Shown here: positions 56,656 through 64,000 of the stretch, one piece after another
Position numbering within the stretch: position 1 is the first letter of the stretch
Layout of the letters: each line of letters opens with the position of its first letter
Source: Cellvibrio sp. UBA7671
Lineage (GTDB): Bacteria; Pseudomonadota; Gammaproteobacteria; Pseudomonadales; Cellvibrionaceae
Assembly: GCA_002483145.1 (NCBI GenBank)
Contig: DLHJ01000002.1
Location: 310,001 to 374,000 of the forward strand
Direction: 5' to 3'
Length of the DNA: 64,000 nucleotides
The notes under the pieces: generated by a model
The model's input: the letters and a program-made list of their open reading frames with translations, nothing else
Told to the model about the DNA's origin: nothing
The model's database searches: none
Translations under genes and position numbers: made by a program

Positions 56656-58449
56656 ATGTTCACCAACCCAAAAAAAATATCCTGTTTGATGCTGGCAACA
56701 TTCATATTGAATGCTTGTAGCTCAACAGGTACCAGTGATAAACGTCTGGCTACTGAAAATGCAATGGATCAAGTAGTTGAACAGCAACGCGAGCAAAACG
56801 CCGTAGCTAAAACTGTACCGCCAGAAGTGAATAAAGCACTGCTCGATAATCAAACCCTCGCCTCTGGTGGTTTGGCAAAAACTAACTACGAACGCTTTGA
56901 TGTTTCGGTGCGCAATGTTGCAGCGAAAGATTTCTTCCTCGGTTTGGTAAGCGGCACTGGCGTCAATGTGGTTGTTCATCCTGATGTGGACGGCAGTGTG
57001 ACGCTCGATTTAAATAATGTGACGGTCGATGATGTGCTGCGTGTTACACGCGATATTTATGGCTATGAGTACAAAAAAGATCGCGGTATTTACACCATTT
57101 ACGCCAATGCCATGCGCACAGAAGTGTTCCAGATTAATTATTTGGATGTGCAGCGTGTAGGTGTGTCTGATACGAGTGTGATGATTGGCCGTGCGCAAAG
57201 TTCAGGCAACGGTGGTAATAACTCGAATTCCAATTCAGGTGGTGGCGGTAACAGCGCTAATGAAAATGCCAATCTGCTTGGCATGATTGAAAATGCGGGC
57301 CAGGGTAAAGAGAGTGGCGGTGGCTCAGCGCTCACACCGGGCTCACGTGTACAAACGTTAAATCGCACCGATTTTTGGTCATCACTGGAAAAAACAGTGG
57401 TGTCGATTATTGGTGGCGAAACAGAAGATCGGTCGGTCATGATTACCCCGCAGGCTGGTATGGTCGTTGTGAAAGCTATGCCTCATGAACTGAGCGCAGT
57501 GCGCGATTTCCTGGAACGCTCTGAATTAAGTGTAAAGCGACAAGTCATCCTTGAAGCAAAAATCCTGGAAGTTCGTTTAAGTGAAGGATTTGAAGCGGGC
57601 GTTAATTGGGGGGCGATTAGCGGACAAATTTCTGCGGCAAAAAATCTTCGCGATGGTTTTCCGCTCAATACCGATGGATCAGCACCGGTAGACGAATTTC
57701 GAGCAATTAATATTACCCGCACCTATATCGATGCCAATGGTGTTTTGCAAAGCCAAACTATCCCATCGCGCGAGGCAATTGGTGGAACTGTCGCTGGCTT
57801 AATTCAAGTAACGGATATTACTAAGTTGCTATCGCTGTTGGAAACGCAGGGGAGTGTGCAAGTGCTTTCAAGTCCGCGTGTTTCTACGGTGAACAATCAA
57901 AAAGCAGTTATCCGCGTGGGGTCCGACGAATATTTTGTTACCGGCATTTCCAGCAACCAGACATCCAATGCAGCGACAACAACTAATACGCCGAATATCG
58001 AACTCTCATCATTTTTCAGCGGTATATCGCTGGATGTCACACCGCAAATTTCCGAAACCGGTGAAGTTATTTTGCACATCCACCCGGTTGTGAGTGAAGT
58101 GACTGACCAGCAAAAAGTATTTACGGTCGGCGATCAGGAATTTGCCCTGCCATTGGCTCTGCGTGGAGTGCGTGAATCAGACAGTATTGTTAAGGCCGCT
58201 AATGGGCAGGTAATTGTATTAGGTGGGTTGATGACTGAATCCAGTAATAATGTCGATGGCAAGCGCCCATTGCTGGGGGATATCCCGGGAATAAATGCCC
58301 TGTTTCGCACCAAGAACAAAAGCAAATCAAAAACCGAGCTGGTAATTTTGCTGCGCCCCATTGTTGTCGATGATAAAACCTGGGACGCACAGCTCAATGA
58401 GGCTCAGAGTAATATGCAACGCATGGGCGATGCATACCGCAACCAGTAA
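56656..58449 (+). CDS. mshL: MSHA secretin MshL
   Basis: The 597-residue outer membrane secretin is a lipoprotein (FILNACSS, Cys about 21). N-terminal domains (LGLVSGTGVNVVVHPDVDGSVTL, VDDVLRVTRDIYGYEYKK) are followed by a Gly/Asn/Ser-rich loop (about 188-210) and the conserved secretin core (VMITPQAGMVVVKA, RQVILEAKILEVRLSEGFEAGVNW, VQVLSSPRVSTVNNQKAVIRVG, LDVTPQISETGEVILHIHPV). The ATG at 56656 with GAGG upstream was chosen over a TTG 27 bases earlier. It forms the pore through which the pilus is extended. Confidence 0.92.
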   Translation: MFTNPKKISCLMLATFILNACSSTGTSDKRLATENAMDQVVEQQREQNAVAKTVPPEVNKALLDNQTLASGGLAKTNYERFDVSVRNVAAKDFFLGLVSGTGVNVVVHPDVDGSVTLDLNNVTVDDVLRVTRDIYGYEYKKDRGIYTIYANAMRTEVFQINYLDVQRVGVSDTSVMIGRAQSSGNGGNNSNSNSGGGGNSANENANLLGMIENAGQGKESGGGSALTPGSRVQTLNRTDFWSSLEKTVVSIIGGETEDRSVMITPQAGMVVVKAMPHELSAVRDFLERSELSVKRQVILEAKILEVRLSEGFEAGVNWGAISGQISAAKNLRDGFPLNTDGSAPVDEFRAINITRTYIDANGVLQSQTIPSREAIGGTVAGLIQVTDITKLLSLLETQGSVQVLSSPRVSTVNNQKAVIRVGSDEYFVTGISSNQTSNAATTTNTPNIELSSFFSGISLDVTPQISETGEVILHIHPVVSEVTDQQKVFTVGDQEFALPLALRGVRESDSIVKAANGQVIVLGGLMTESSNNVDGKRPLLGDIPGINALFRTKNKSKSKTELVILLRPIVVDDKTWDAQLNEAQSNMQRMGDAYRNQ

Positions 58450-58511
58450 ATATCATTTTTAGCGAGTAGAAATAAATCGCAAACATTCAGTGTTTGCATG
58501 AGAGGCTTCCC

Positions 58512-59429
58512 ATGTATCGTCAACATTTCGGATTACAGGAGCATCCCTTCTCGTTAACACCGGATACACAATTTTATTTCAACAGTCAAAGCCATCGCGA
58601 AGTATTGAGCACACTGTTGCTTGCACTGCGCCACAGTGAAGGGTTTATTAAAATTGTCGGTGAGGTGGGTACCGGCAAAACATTATTGAGCCGAAAATTA
58701 CTGGCTAGCCTGGGCGAAAATTACATTACTGCCTATATTCCCAATCCGTTTCTCACTCCCGATGAACTTAAATGGTTTTTGGCAGAGGAGATCGGCATAG
58801 CTTATTCCCCCGAAATCCCCTCCTACCAATTATTAAAAGATATCAATCTGCGTCTGGTCGAACTTGCGCAGCAAAAGCGGCAAGTCGTATTGATTGTGGA
58901 TGAGGCGCAGGCGATGCCGCGCGAAACGATTGAAGCGCTGCGCTTACTGACTAATCTTGAAACTGAAAAAAGTAAATTGTTGCAAGTGGTGTTGTTCGGG
59001 CAACCGGAATTGGATGAGTTGCTGGATCGCCCGGATTTGCGCCAGCTTAAGCAGCGCATTGTCTTCTCTGAATACTTGCAAACAATTCCGCGCGGGAGCT
59101 TGCCGGATTATCTCGCTTATCGTTTAAGCTCCGCCGGTTATCGCGGCGCTTCGTTATTTTCCTATTCTGCAACCTCACTCTTATATAAAGCGTCTGGTGG
59201 TGTGCCGCGTTTGATTAATGTGATGGCACACAAGGCCATGCTTGCGGCCTATGGCCAAGCGGCCAACCGAGTTAACCGTAGCCATATGGTGCGGGCGATT
59301 ACAGATACTGCCGAAAGCCGCTCACTCGGCCGATGGTTAGCGCGGCGCGATTACTGGCTCTGGCCGATGTTGGCCGCTAGCGCAGCAGCGGCAATTGTAT
59401 TGGCTCCAGGTTTGTTGGGGGGCATGTGA
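58512..59429 (+). CDS. mshM: MSHA ATPase MshM (ExeA-like)
   Basis: The 305-residue AAA ATPase starts MYRQHFGLQEHPFSLTPDTQ, with Walker A GEVGTGKT (about 54-61), Walker B VVLIVDEAQ (about 133-141) and an AAA lid (GGVPRLINVMAHKAMLAAYG). A C-terminal hydrophobic segment (WPMLAASAAAAIVLAPGLL) could anchor it. ExeA-type proteins bind peptidoglycan or help place the secretin. GAGAGG precedes the ATG at 58512; an in-frame TTG 18 bases earlier is possible. It overlaps mshN by one base. Confidence 0.89.
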   Translation: MYRQHFGLQEHPFSLTPDTQFYFNSQSHREVLSTLLLALRHSEGFIKIVGEVGTGKTLLSRKLLASLGENYITAYIPNPFLTPDELKWFLAEEIGIAYSPEIPSYQLLKDINLRLVELAQQKRQVVLIVDEAQAMPRETIEALRLLTNLETEKSKLLQVVLFGQPELDELLDRPDLRQLKQRIVFSEYLQTIPRGSLPDYLAYRLSSAGYRGASLFSYSATSLLYKASGGVPRLINVMAHKAMLAAYGQAANRVNRSHMVRAITDTAESRSLGRWLARRDYWLWPMLAASAAAAIVLAPGLLGGM

Positions 59430-60676
59430 TGAGCTTGCTTAACGATATGCTGCGGGATTTATCCCATCAGCAGACAACAGTAGAAACAGCGGCAACTGCG
59501 AATCAGGCAGCATTGGATTTTAATGCGCAAGAACAGCGCGAATTATTTTATAACACCCGTGCAGTAAAACCTTTACCGCGTACCCTGGTGCCGAGTTTGG
59601 TTGTGTTTGTATTGGTGTTGGCAATACTGGTGCTGTGGAAATTGAATTTTTTTTCGCAGACAACTACGGACACCACAGCTACTCCATCTGCTACCGATCA
59701 AACGATTGTTGAACCAGCCCCGGTGAAGCAAATTGAATCCACCACTGTAGAGCAAACAACACAGCAGGTAACCAGCGCAGCAGAACCAGTCCCTGAAGCT
59801 ATTGATAGCCGCTCAGTTGCGCCGGAACTGGGTGAGCGAATTGCCGCATTGGAATCGGCCATTACCAATTTATCTGTGGTGGTTGCCAATGCAAATAATC
59901 AACCGGTCAACCAATCTACCAATGTCGAAACAGCGCCAAATGAGCCATTGGTGCCAGTTGAACAAACAGACGCATTAATTTCTGCAGAAGCGCCGGAATC
60001 CGTCAGTATCCAGGAGCCATTTGCAACTGCAGCCACAGAACCTGTTGCAGAATCTTTAGCGATACCCCCGCTTGAGGAGCGTGAGCCGCAATTATCGATT
60101 GCACCGAATGTTAAATGGATAGATCAACAGCAGGCGCAACAGGCCAATCAGTTAGTGGTGCAAGGCCAAGTGGATATCGCCATAGCAAAACTACAAAATT
60201 TTATCGCGACTGCCAATCAACCGCGTGAATCTGTAAAAACCTTGCTGGATATTTTTGCTACGCAAGAGAACACCGGTGCTATGCAGGCATTGGTTGCACA
60301 AGCCGATTATTTATCGGTGGTTGAGCAGACTTTTTATGAGGCGAAGATAGCTTCTATCCAGCAGCAGGATGCACGGGCAATCCAATTATTGGAAGCACAT
60401 TTGGGTGAGGCTGAGCGCAACGAAAATTATCGCGCATTGCTTGCGGGTTTATATCAGCGCACAGGTATGCATTTAGAGGCCGCCAATCACTACCGCCGTT
60501 TGCTCAGTGTGTTTGATGATAAACCTGCCTATTGGTTAGGTTTTGCGCTGGCGCAAGATGCGCTTAATAAACCGCAGGTAGCTGTACAAGCCTATCAGCG
60601 TGTAAATCAATATGCCGACTTGCAGCCGCAAGTGCGCACTTATGTCCAGCAGCGCATTGCTGCTTTGCAGCAGTAA
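59429..60676 (+). CDS. mshN: MSHA biogenesis protein MshN (TPR)
   Basis: The 415-residue protein begins MSLLNDMLRDLSHQQ, has one membrane helix (about 49-66, LVVFVLVLAILVLWKL), a long acidic, Thr/Pro/Glu-rich stretch (about 70-225) and C-terminal tetratricopeptide repeats (LVVQGQVDIAIAKLQNFIATANQ, LAGLYQRTGMHLEAANHYRRLL, YWLGFALAQDALNKPQVAVQAYQ). The ATG overlaps the MshM stop (TGATG). MshN is a periplasmic scaffold in the MSHA system. Confidence 0.88.
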   Translation: MSLLNDMLRDLSHQQTTVETAATANQAALDFNAQEQRELFYNTRAVKPLPRTLVPSLVVFVLVLAILVLWKLNFFSQTTTDTTATPSATDQTIVEPAPVKQIESTTVEQTTQQVTSAAEPVPEAIDSRSVAPELGERIAALESAITNLSVVVANANNQPVNQSTNVETAPNEPLVPVEQTDALISAEAPESVSIQEPFATAATEPVAESLAIPPLEEREPQLSIAPNVKWIDQQQAQQANQLVVQGQVDIAIAKLQNFIATANQPRESVKTLLDIFATQENTGAMQALVAQADYLSVVEQTFYEAKIASIQQQDARAIQLLEAHLGEAERNENYRALLAGLYQRTGMHLEAANHYRRLLSVFDDKPAYWLGFALAQDALNKPQVAVQAYQRVNQYADLQPQVRTYVQQRIAALQQ

Positions 60677-60693
60677 CAACTGGTTAAAAACCT

Positions 60694-62412
60694 ATGACTA
60701 ATACATTTACACAAAAACGTATTCGTATCGGCGATTTGCTTGTCGAGAAAAATATGATTTCTGAATCCCAATTGCAGCACGCCTTGCAAGAGCAAAAGCT
60801 GACCGGCCGTAAGCTGGGTGCCACTTTGGTAGAGTTGGGTTATGTAGAAGAAAATGCGCTGCTGAGTTTGTTATCCGCACAGCTCAATATTCCTTTTGTG
60901 GAATTAAAACAATTCCGGTTTGATCGCCAGTTGGTACAAAAATTACCGGAGACAAGTGCGCGCCGCTACCGGGTGATGCTATTGCGCGAGGATATGGACG
61001 GCTTGTTATTGGGTATGGCCGACCCTACCGATATTTTTTGCCTGGATGAGTTGCAGCGTATCCTACAAAAAAATATTAAACCGGCGGTAGTGCGTGAATC
61101 GGAATTGCTGGATATTCTTGATATCGCTTACACCCGCGCCAGCGAAATTGCGACCCTTGCTGGTGAGCTGGATGAGGAGTTGCAAGAATCCGCATTGGAT
61201 TTGGCTGATTTCGCGGTAGACGCAACCGACAGTGAAGCACCTGTAGTAAAACTCCTGCAAAAAATATTTGAAGAGGCGATCAATACCAAAGCTTCGGATA
61301 TCCATATCGAACCCGATGAAAAAGTATTGCGTATCCGCAACCGTATCGACGGTGTACTGCTTGAGCAGGTAATGAATGAAAAGCGTATCGCATCAGCTTT
61401 GGTAGTGCGTTTGAAATTAATGTCGGGCATGGATATTTCAGAAAAGCGCTTGCCGCAAGACGGCCGTTTTAACTTGAAAGTAAAACACCACAATATTGAT
61501 GTGCGTATTTCCACTATGCCGGTGCAGTTTGGTGAATCGGTGGTAATGCGCTTGCTTGACCAGACCGATGGTGTGCGCCCGTTAAATAATGTGGGCATGC
61601 CCCCGCATTTAATTGATCGCTTCCGCAAAGCGATTACACGCCCGCACGGCTTGGTATTGGTAACGGGGCCTACCGGTAGCGGTAAAACCACAACGCTCTA
61701 TGGTGCCTTGTCTGAATTAAATAAACCCGAGAAAAAAATCATCACCGTAGAAGATCCGGTTGAATACCGTTTGCCGCGTATTAGCCAGGTGCAACTGCAT
61801 GAAAAAATCGGTTTAAATTTCGCAAGTGTGCTGCGTGCAACCTTGCGGCAAGACCCGGATATTTTATTGGTGGGCGAGATCCGCGATGCAGAGTCAGCGG
61901 AGATTGCGCTGCGTGCATCCATGACTGGCCATATGGTGTTATCGACCTTGCACACCAACGATGCAGTGACATCGGCCTTGCGTTTGATGGATATAGGTGT
62001 CGATGGCTATTTGGTAGCGACCGCACTTAAGGCAATTGTTGCACAGCGGTTGGTGCGCCGCATTTGCACAAGCTGCATCCAGCCCTATACACCCGATGCC
62101 AATGAACAACAGTTGCTGGCGACTATTGGTAAGGGGCGCGATTTTAGCAATGTTCCGTTTAAACAGGGTGCAGGTTGCCCGCATTGCCACAACACGGGTT
62201 ATCGCGGGCGCATCGGTATTTTTGAAATGTTGGAATTAAACCAGGCGATGGCAGAAGCGTTGCGCATGAACGACATCAACGGATTTACCCGCGCCGCTTA
62301 CGCAGTTCCCAATTTTGTTACGCTCAGCGAAGCGGCATTAGGTTATGCAATAGAAGGCACTACAACACTCGAAGAAGTGATGACTATTTCAGCGCAAATT
62401 GATGATGTCTAA
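60694..62412 (+). CDS. mshE: MSHA extension ATPase MshE with MshEN domain
   Basis: The 572-residue hexameric ATPase drives pilus assembly. The N-terminal MshEN domain has two 24-residue motifs in a row, RIGDLLVEKN and KLGATLVELG, each ending in LQEQ or LLSAQ and split by a 5-residue turn; in other MshE proteins this pair binds c-di-GMP. The GspE core has Walker A GPTGSGKT (about 325-332), the Asp box VGEIRDAESAEIAL, and a four-cysteine zinc motif (CTSC ... CPHC). The first motif departs slightly from the consensus (Ile for Leu, Asn for Gly). Confidence 0.95.
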   Translation: MTNTFTQKRIRIGDLLVEKNMISESQLQHALQEQKLTGRKLGATLVELGYVEENALLSLLSAQLNIPFVELKQFRFDRQLVQKLPETSARRYRVMLLREDMDGLLLGMADPTDIFCLDELQRILQKNIKPAVVRESELLDILDIAYTRASEIATLAGELDEELQESALDLADFAVDATDSEAPVVKLLQKIFEEAINTKASDIHIEPDEKVLRIRNRIDGVLLEQVMNEKRIASALVVRLKLMSGMDISEKRLPQDGRFNLKVKHHNIDVRISTMPVQFGESVVMRLLDQTDGVRPLNNVGMPPHLIDRFRKAITRPHGLVLVTGPTGSGKTTTLYGALSELNKPEKKIITVEDPVEYRLPRISQVQLHEKIGLNFASVLRATLRQDPDILLVGEIRDAESAEIALRASMTGHMVLSTLHTNDAVTSALRLMDIGVDGYLVATALKAIVAQRLVRRICTSCIQPYTPDANEQQLLATIGKGRDFSNVPFKQGAGCPHCHNTGYRGRIGIFEMLELNQAMAEALRMNDINGFTRAAYAVPNFVTLSEAALGYAIEGTTTLEEVMTISAQIDDV

Positions 62413-62433
62413 AGCATCAGGTAATAAATAACA

Positions 62434-63654
62434 ATGGCGATTTATGAGTTCAAAGGCCGCAATGTTGAAGGCCGTTTGATTACCGGACAGTTGGATGCAT
62501 CCAGCCAGGATGCTGCCGTCAATCAATTGCTCGGGCGTGGGGTAACACCGGTCGAAGTAAAAGAGTTTATCGAGCAATTGAGTTTGTCTGAGCGTTTTGC
62601 ACGCGCCACTAATCGCGGGCGCGTGGAAACCGTCGAACTGATTATGTTTTGCCGCCAAATGCACACCATTACCCGTGCAGGGATTCCCTTGGTAAAAGGC
62701 TTGCGTGGTTTATCGGCATCCTTGCGCAATTATGCGTTCCAGCAAGCGTTGAACGATATTGTGGAACGCTTGGAAGCGGGGGTTGAGCTGTCTACTGCAA
62801 TGCGTGCCCACCCCAAAATATTTAATAATTTATTTGTCAGTTTGGTGAGTGTGGGGGAAAACTCCGGGCGATTGGATTTGGTGTTCAAGCAGTTGAGTGA
62901 ATACATGGAGCGCGATCTGGCGACCATGAAAAGTATCAAAACTGCACTTCGTTATCCTTCGTTTGTATTGATTGCAATCACGATTGCCATTGCGGTCATT
63001 AACATAAAAGTTATTCCCGCATTTGCCGGTATGTTTGCCAAATTTGGTGCGCAGTTACCACTGCCAACTCGCATACTTATTGGTGTCTCTGACTTTTTTG
63101 TCAATTATTGGATGTATGTGTTTGCCATGATCGCGGCAGTCATTGCCTGGACTTATCACTATGTAAATACACCAGAAGGCAGCCGTGTTTGGGGGCGCAA
63201 AAAGCTACGCTTGATTGTGGTGGGCGATATTATCGAGCGTGCATCCCTCGCGCGTTATGCCCGTTCATTTGGTTTGATGTTGAATGCAGGGTTGCCGCTC
63301 TCCAATGCCTTGGAGTTGAGCGCGCGTGCTGTGGATAACCCTTACCTCGGCGATAAAATTCGAGGTATACGCGCTGGTGTCGAACGGGGTGAAGGTTTGT
63401 TCCAAACCCATCTGATCAGCGGCATGTTCACGCCGCTGGTATTGCAGATGATTTCCGTGGGGGAGGAGAGTGGCCAAGTGGATGCTCTGCTGGCTGAAGT
63501 TGCTGCCTTTTATGAAAGTGAAGTGGAATACGATGTTAAACAACTGAGCGACCGGATCGAGCCAATCATGATTGTGATTATGGCCGGTTTCGTCACCGTA
63601 CTTGCGTTGGGTATTTTCCTGCCCATGTGGGATATGTATAGCATTCAAAAGTGA
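62434..63654 (+). CDS. mshG: MSHA inner-membrane platform protein MshG
   Basis: The 406-residue GspF/PilC-type protein has two repeated domains (FCRQMHTITRAGIPLVKGLRGL and YARSFGLMLNAGLPLSNALEL) and three membrane segments, near 175-195, 220-240 and at the C-terminus (IMIVIMAGFVTVLALGIFL). It ends in the family's PMWDMYSIQK. It forms the rotor-like core above MshE. It is 21 bases after mshE. Confidence 0.95.
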   Translation: MAIYEFKGRNVEGRLITGQLDASSQDAAVNQLLGRGVTPVEVKEFIEQLSLSERFARATNRGRVETVELIMFCRQMHTITRAGIPLVKGLRGLSASLRNYAFQQALNDIVERLEAGVELSTAMRAHPKIFNNLFVSLVSVGENSGRLDLVFKQLSEYMERDLATMKSIKTALRYPSFVLIAITIAIAVINIKVIPAFAGMFAKFGAQLPLPTRILIGVSDFFVNYWMYVFAMIAAVIAWTYHYVNTPEGSRVWGRKKLRLIVVGDIIERASLARYARSFGLMLNAGLPLSNALELSARAVDNPYLGDKIRGIRAGVERGEGLFQTHLISGMFTPLVLQMISVGEESGQVDALLAEVAAFYESEVEYDVKQLSDRIEPIMIVIMAGFVTVLALGIFLPMWDMYSIQK

Positions 63655-63661
63655 GGCGCTT

Positions 63662-64000
63662 TTGATCCAGAGTTACCAGCATGGGCGATTCGAGTTTTTT
63701 GTTGCCGTAATCGTTATCGCGATTATCGCCCTTGCCGCGCTCGGTCGTTATACCTTAATAGCTGAGGATGCGCGAATTTTGAGGCTGGAAATTATATCCC
63801 ACCATTTTATGACGGGTGCCGCCAATGCGCGCATTCAATATCTAGTAACCAATATTGTCGATAAAAGGAGTGAACAAGAACCGCTAGCCCATTCCGGGCA
63901 ATCACTTTATTTTTCGGAGCAGGGCTGGCCGGTATCGGTTGCTGGCCCAGTTACCGAAGATTATCAAGTGACCGATGAAGATTGTTATCAGTTATGGCAG
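63662..64000 (+). CDS. mshF: MSHA biogenesis protein MshF, N-terminal part (cut by window edge)
   Basis: At least 113 residues from a TTG start at 63662 with GAGG upstream, running off the right edge. The protein has an N-terminal helix (FFVAVIVIAIIALAALG) and the MshF-type periplasmic text EIISHHFMTGAANARIQYLV and SLYFSEQGWPVSVAGPV. It follows mshG by 7 bases. The pilin genes (mshB, A, C, D) normally come next and should lie outside the window. Confidence 0.85.
   Translation, partial: MIQSYQHGRFEFFVAVIVIAIIALAALGRYTLIAEDARILRLEIISHHFMTGAANARIQYLVTNIVDKRSEQEPLAHSGQSLYFSEQGWPVSVAGPVTEDYQVTDEDCYQLWQ

Overview
The window is a stretch of gammaproteobacterial chromosome that most resembles Cellvibrio or a close relative in Cellvibrionaceae. 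Evidence for this: a conserved housekeeping block (pncC, recA-recX, pyrG-kdsA-eno-ftsB-ispD-ispF-truD-pcm-nlpD-rpoS), a secreted protein with polyserine linkers and a family 2 cellulose-binding module (typical of Cellvibrio plant-wall proteins), a CE12-type pectin acetylesterase, and a complete-looking MSHA pilus locus running off the right edge. The genus is an inference from gene content and style; no database search was possible.

Left part (1-15.2 kb): the start of an ethanolamine permease; a Ser/Thr kinase with a second, degenerate kinase domain; pncC. Then comes about 12 kb of accessory DNA lying between pncC and recA, genes that are normally neighbours. It holds an Ig-repeat/DUF3494 lipoprotein with an OmpA-family partner, a CadC-like membrane regulator divergent from a small secreted protein, a two-gene operon for a matrixin-type zinc protease and an exported partner, a graveyard of broken genes (TonB-dependent receptor remnant behind a perfect Fur box, methyltransferase with an in-frame stop, thrombospondin-3 repeat protein fragment, PepSY membrane protein fragment), and a small exported DUF6488-like protein.

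Core block (15.2-28.6 kb): recA with a LexA box, a DUF4136 lipoprotein, recX, pyrG, kdsA, eno, ftsB, ispD, ispF, a YheT-type hydrolase, truD, pcm, nlpD and rpoS. surE, usually between truD and pcm, is absent here.

Middle (28.6-41.3 kb): CE12-like esterase, a coiled-coil anchored protein, a secreted esterase-fold protein that has lost its nucleophile and histidine, a 7TM-AraC regulator, a small AT-rich cluster of unrecognised genes, argS, an enoyl-CoA hydratase plus dienoyl-CoA-reductase-like SDR pair, and a GH5_8-like protein with PKD and CBM2 modules in which both catalytic glutamates and other active-site residues are replaced.

Right part (41.3-64 kb): two DUF5666 repeat lipoproteins with a DUF6502 protein, glutaminyl cyclase, DUF502 membrane protein, ComFB-like protein, a LiaF-like/LytS-like/LytTR signalling operon, mnmC, two flavodoxins, trmL, and the MSHA locus mshI to mshF. 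MshE carries an N-terminal MshEN (c-di-GMP-binding type) domain and the window also encodes a ComFB-type protein, so two possible second-messenger receptors lie 13 kb apart. A recurring theme is the presence of enzyme folds without catalytic residues (pseudokinase domain, NlpD, esterase, GH5).
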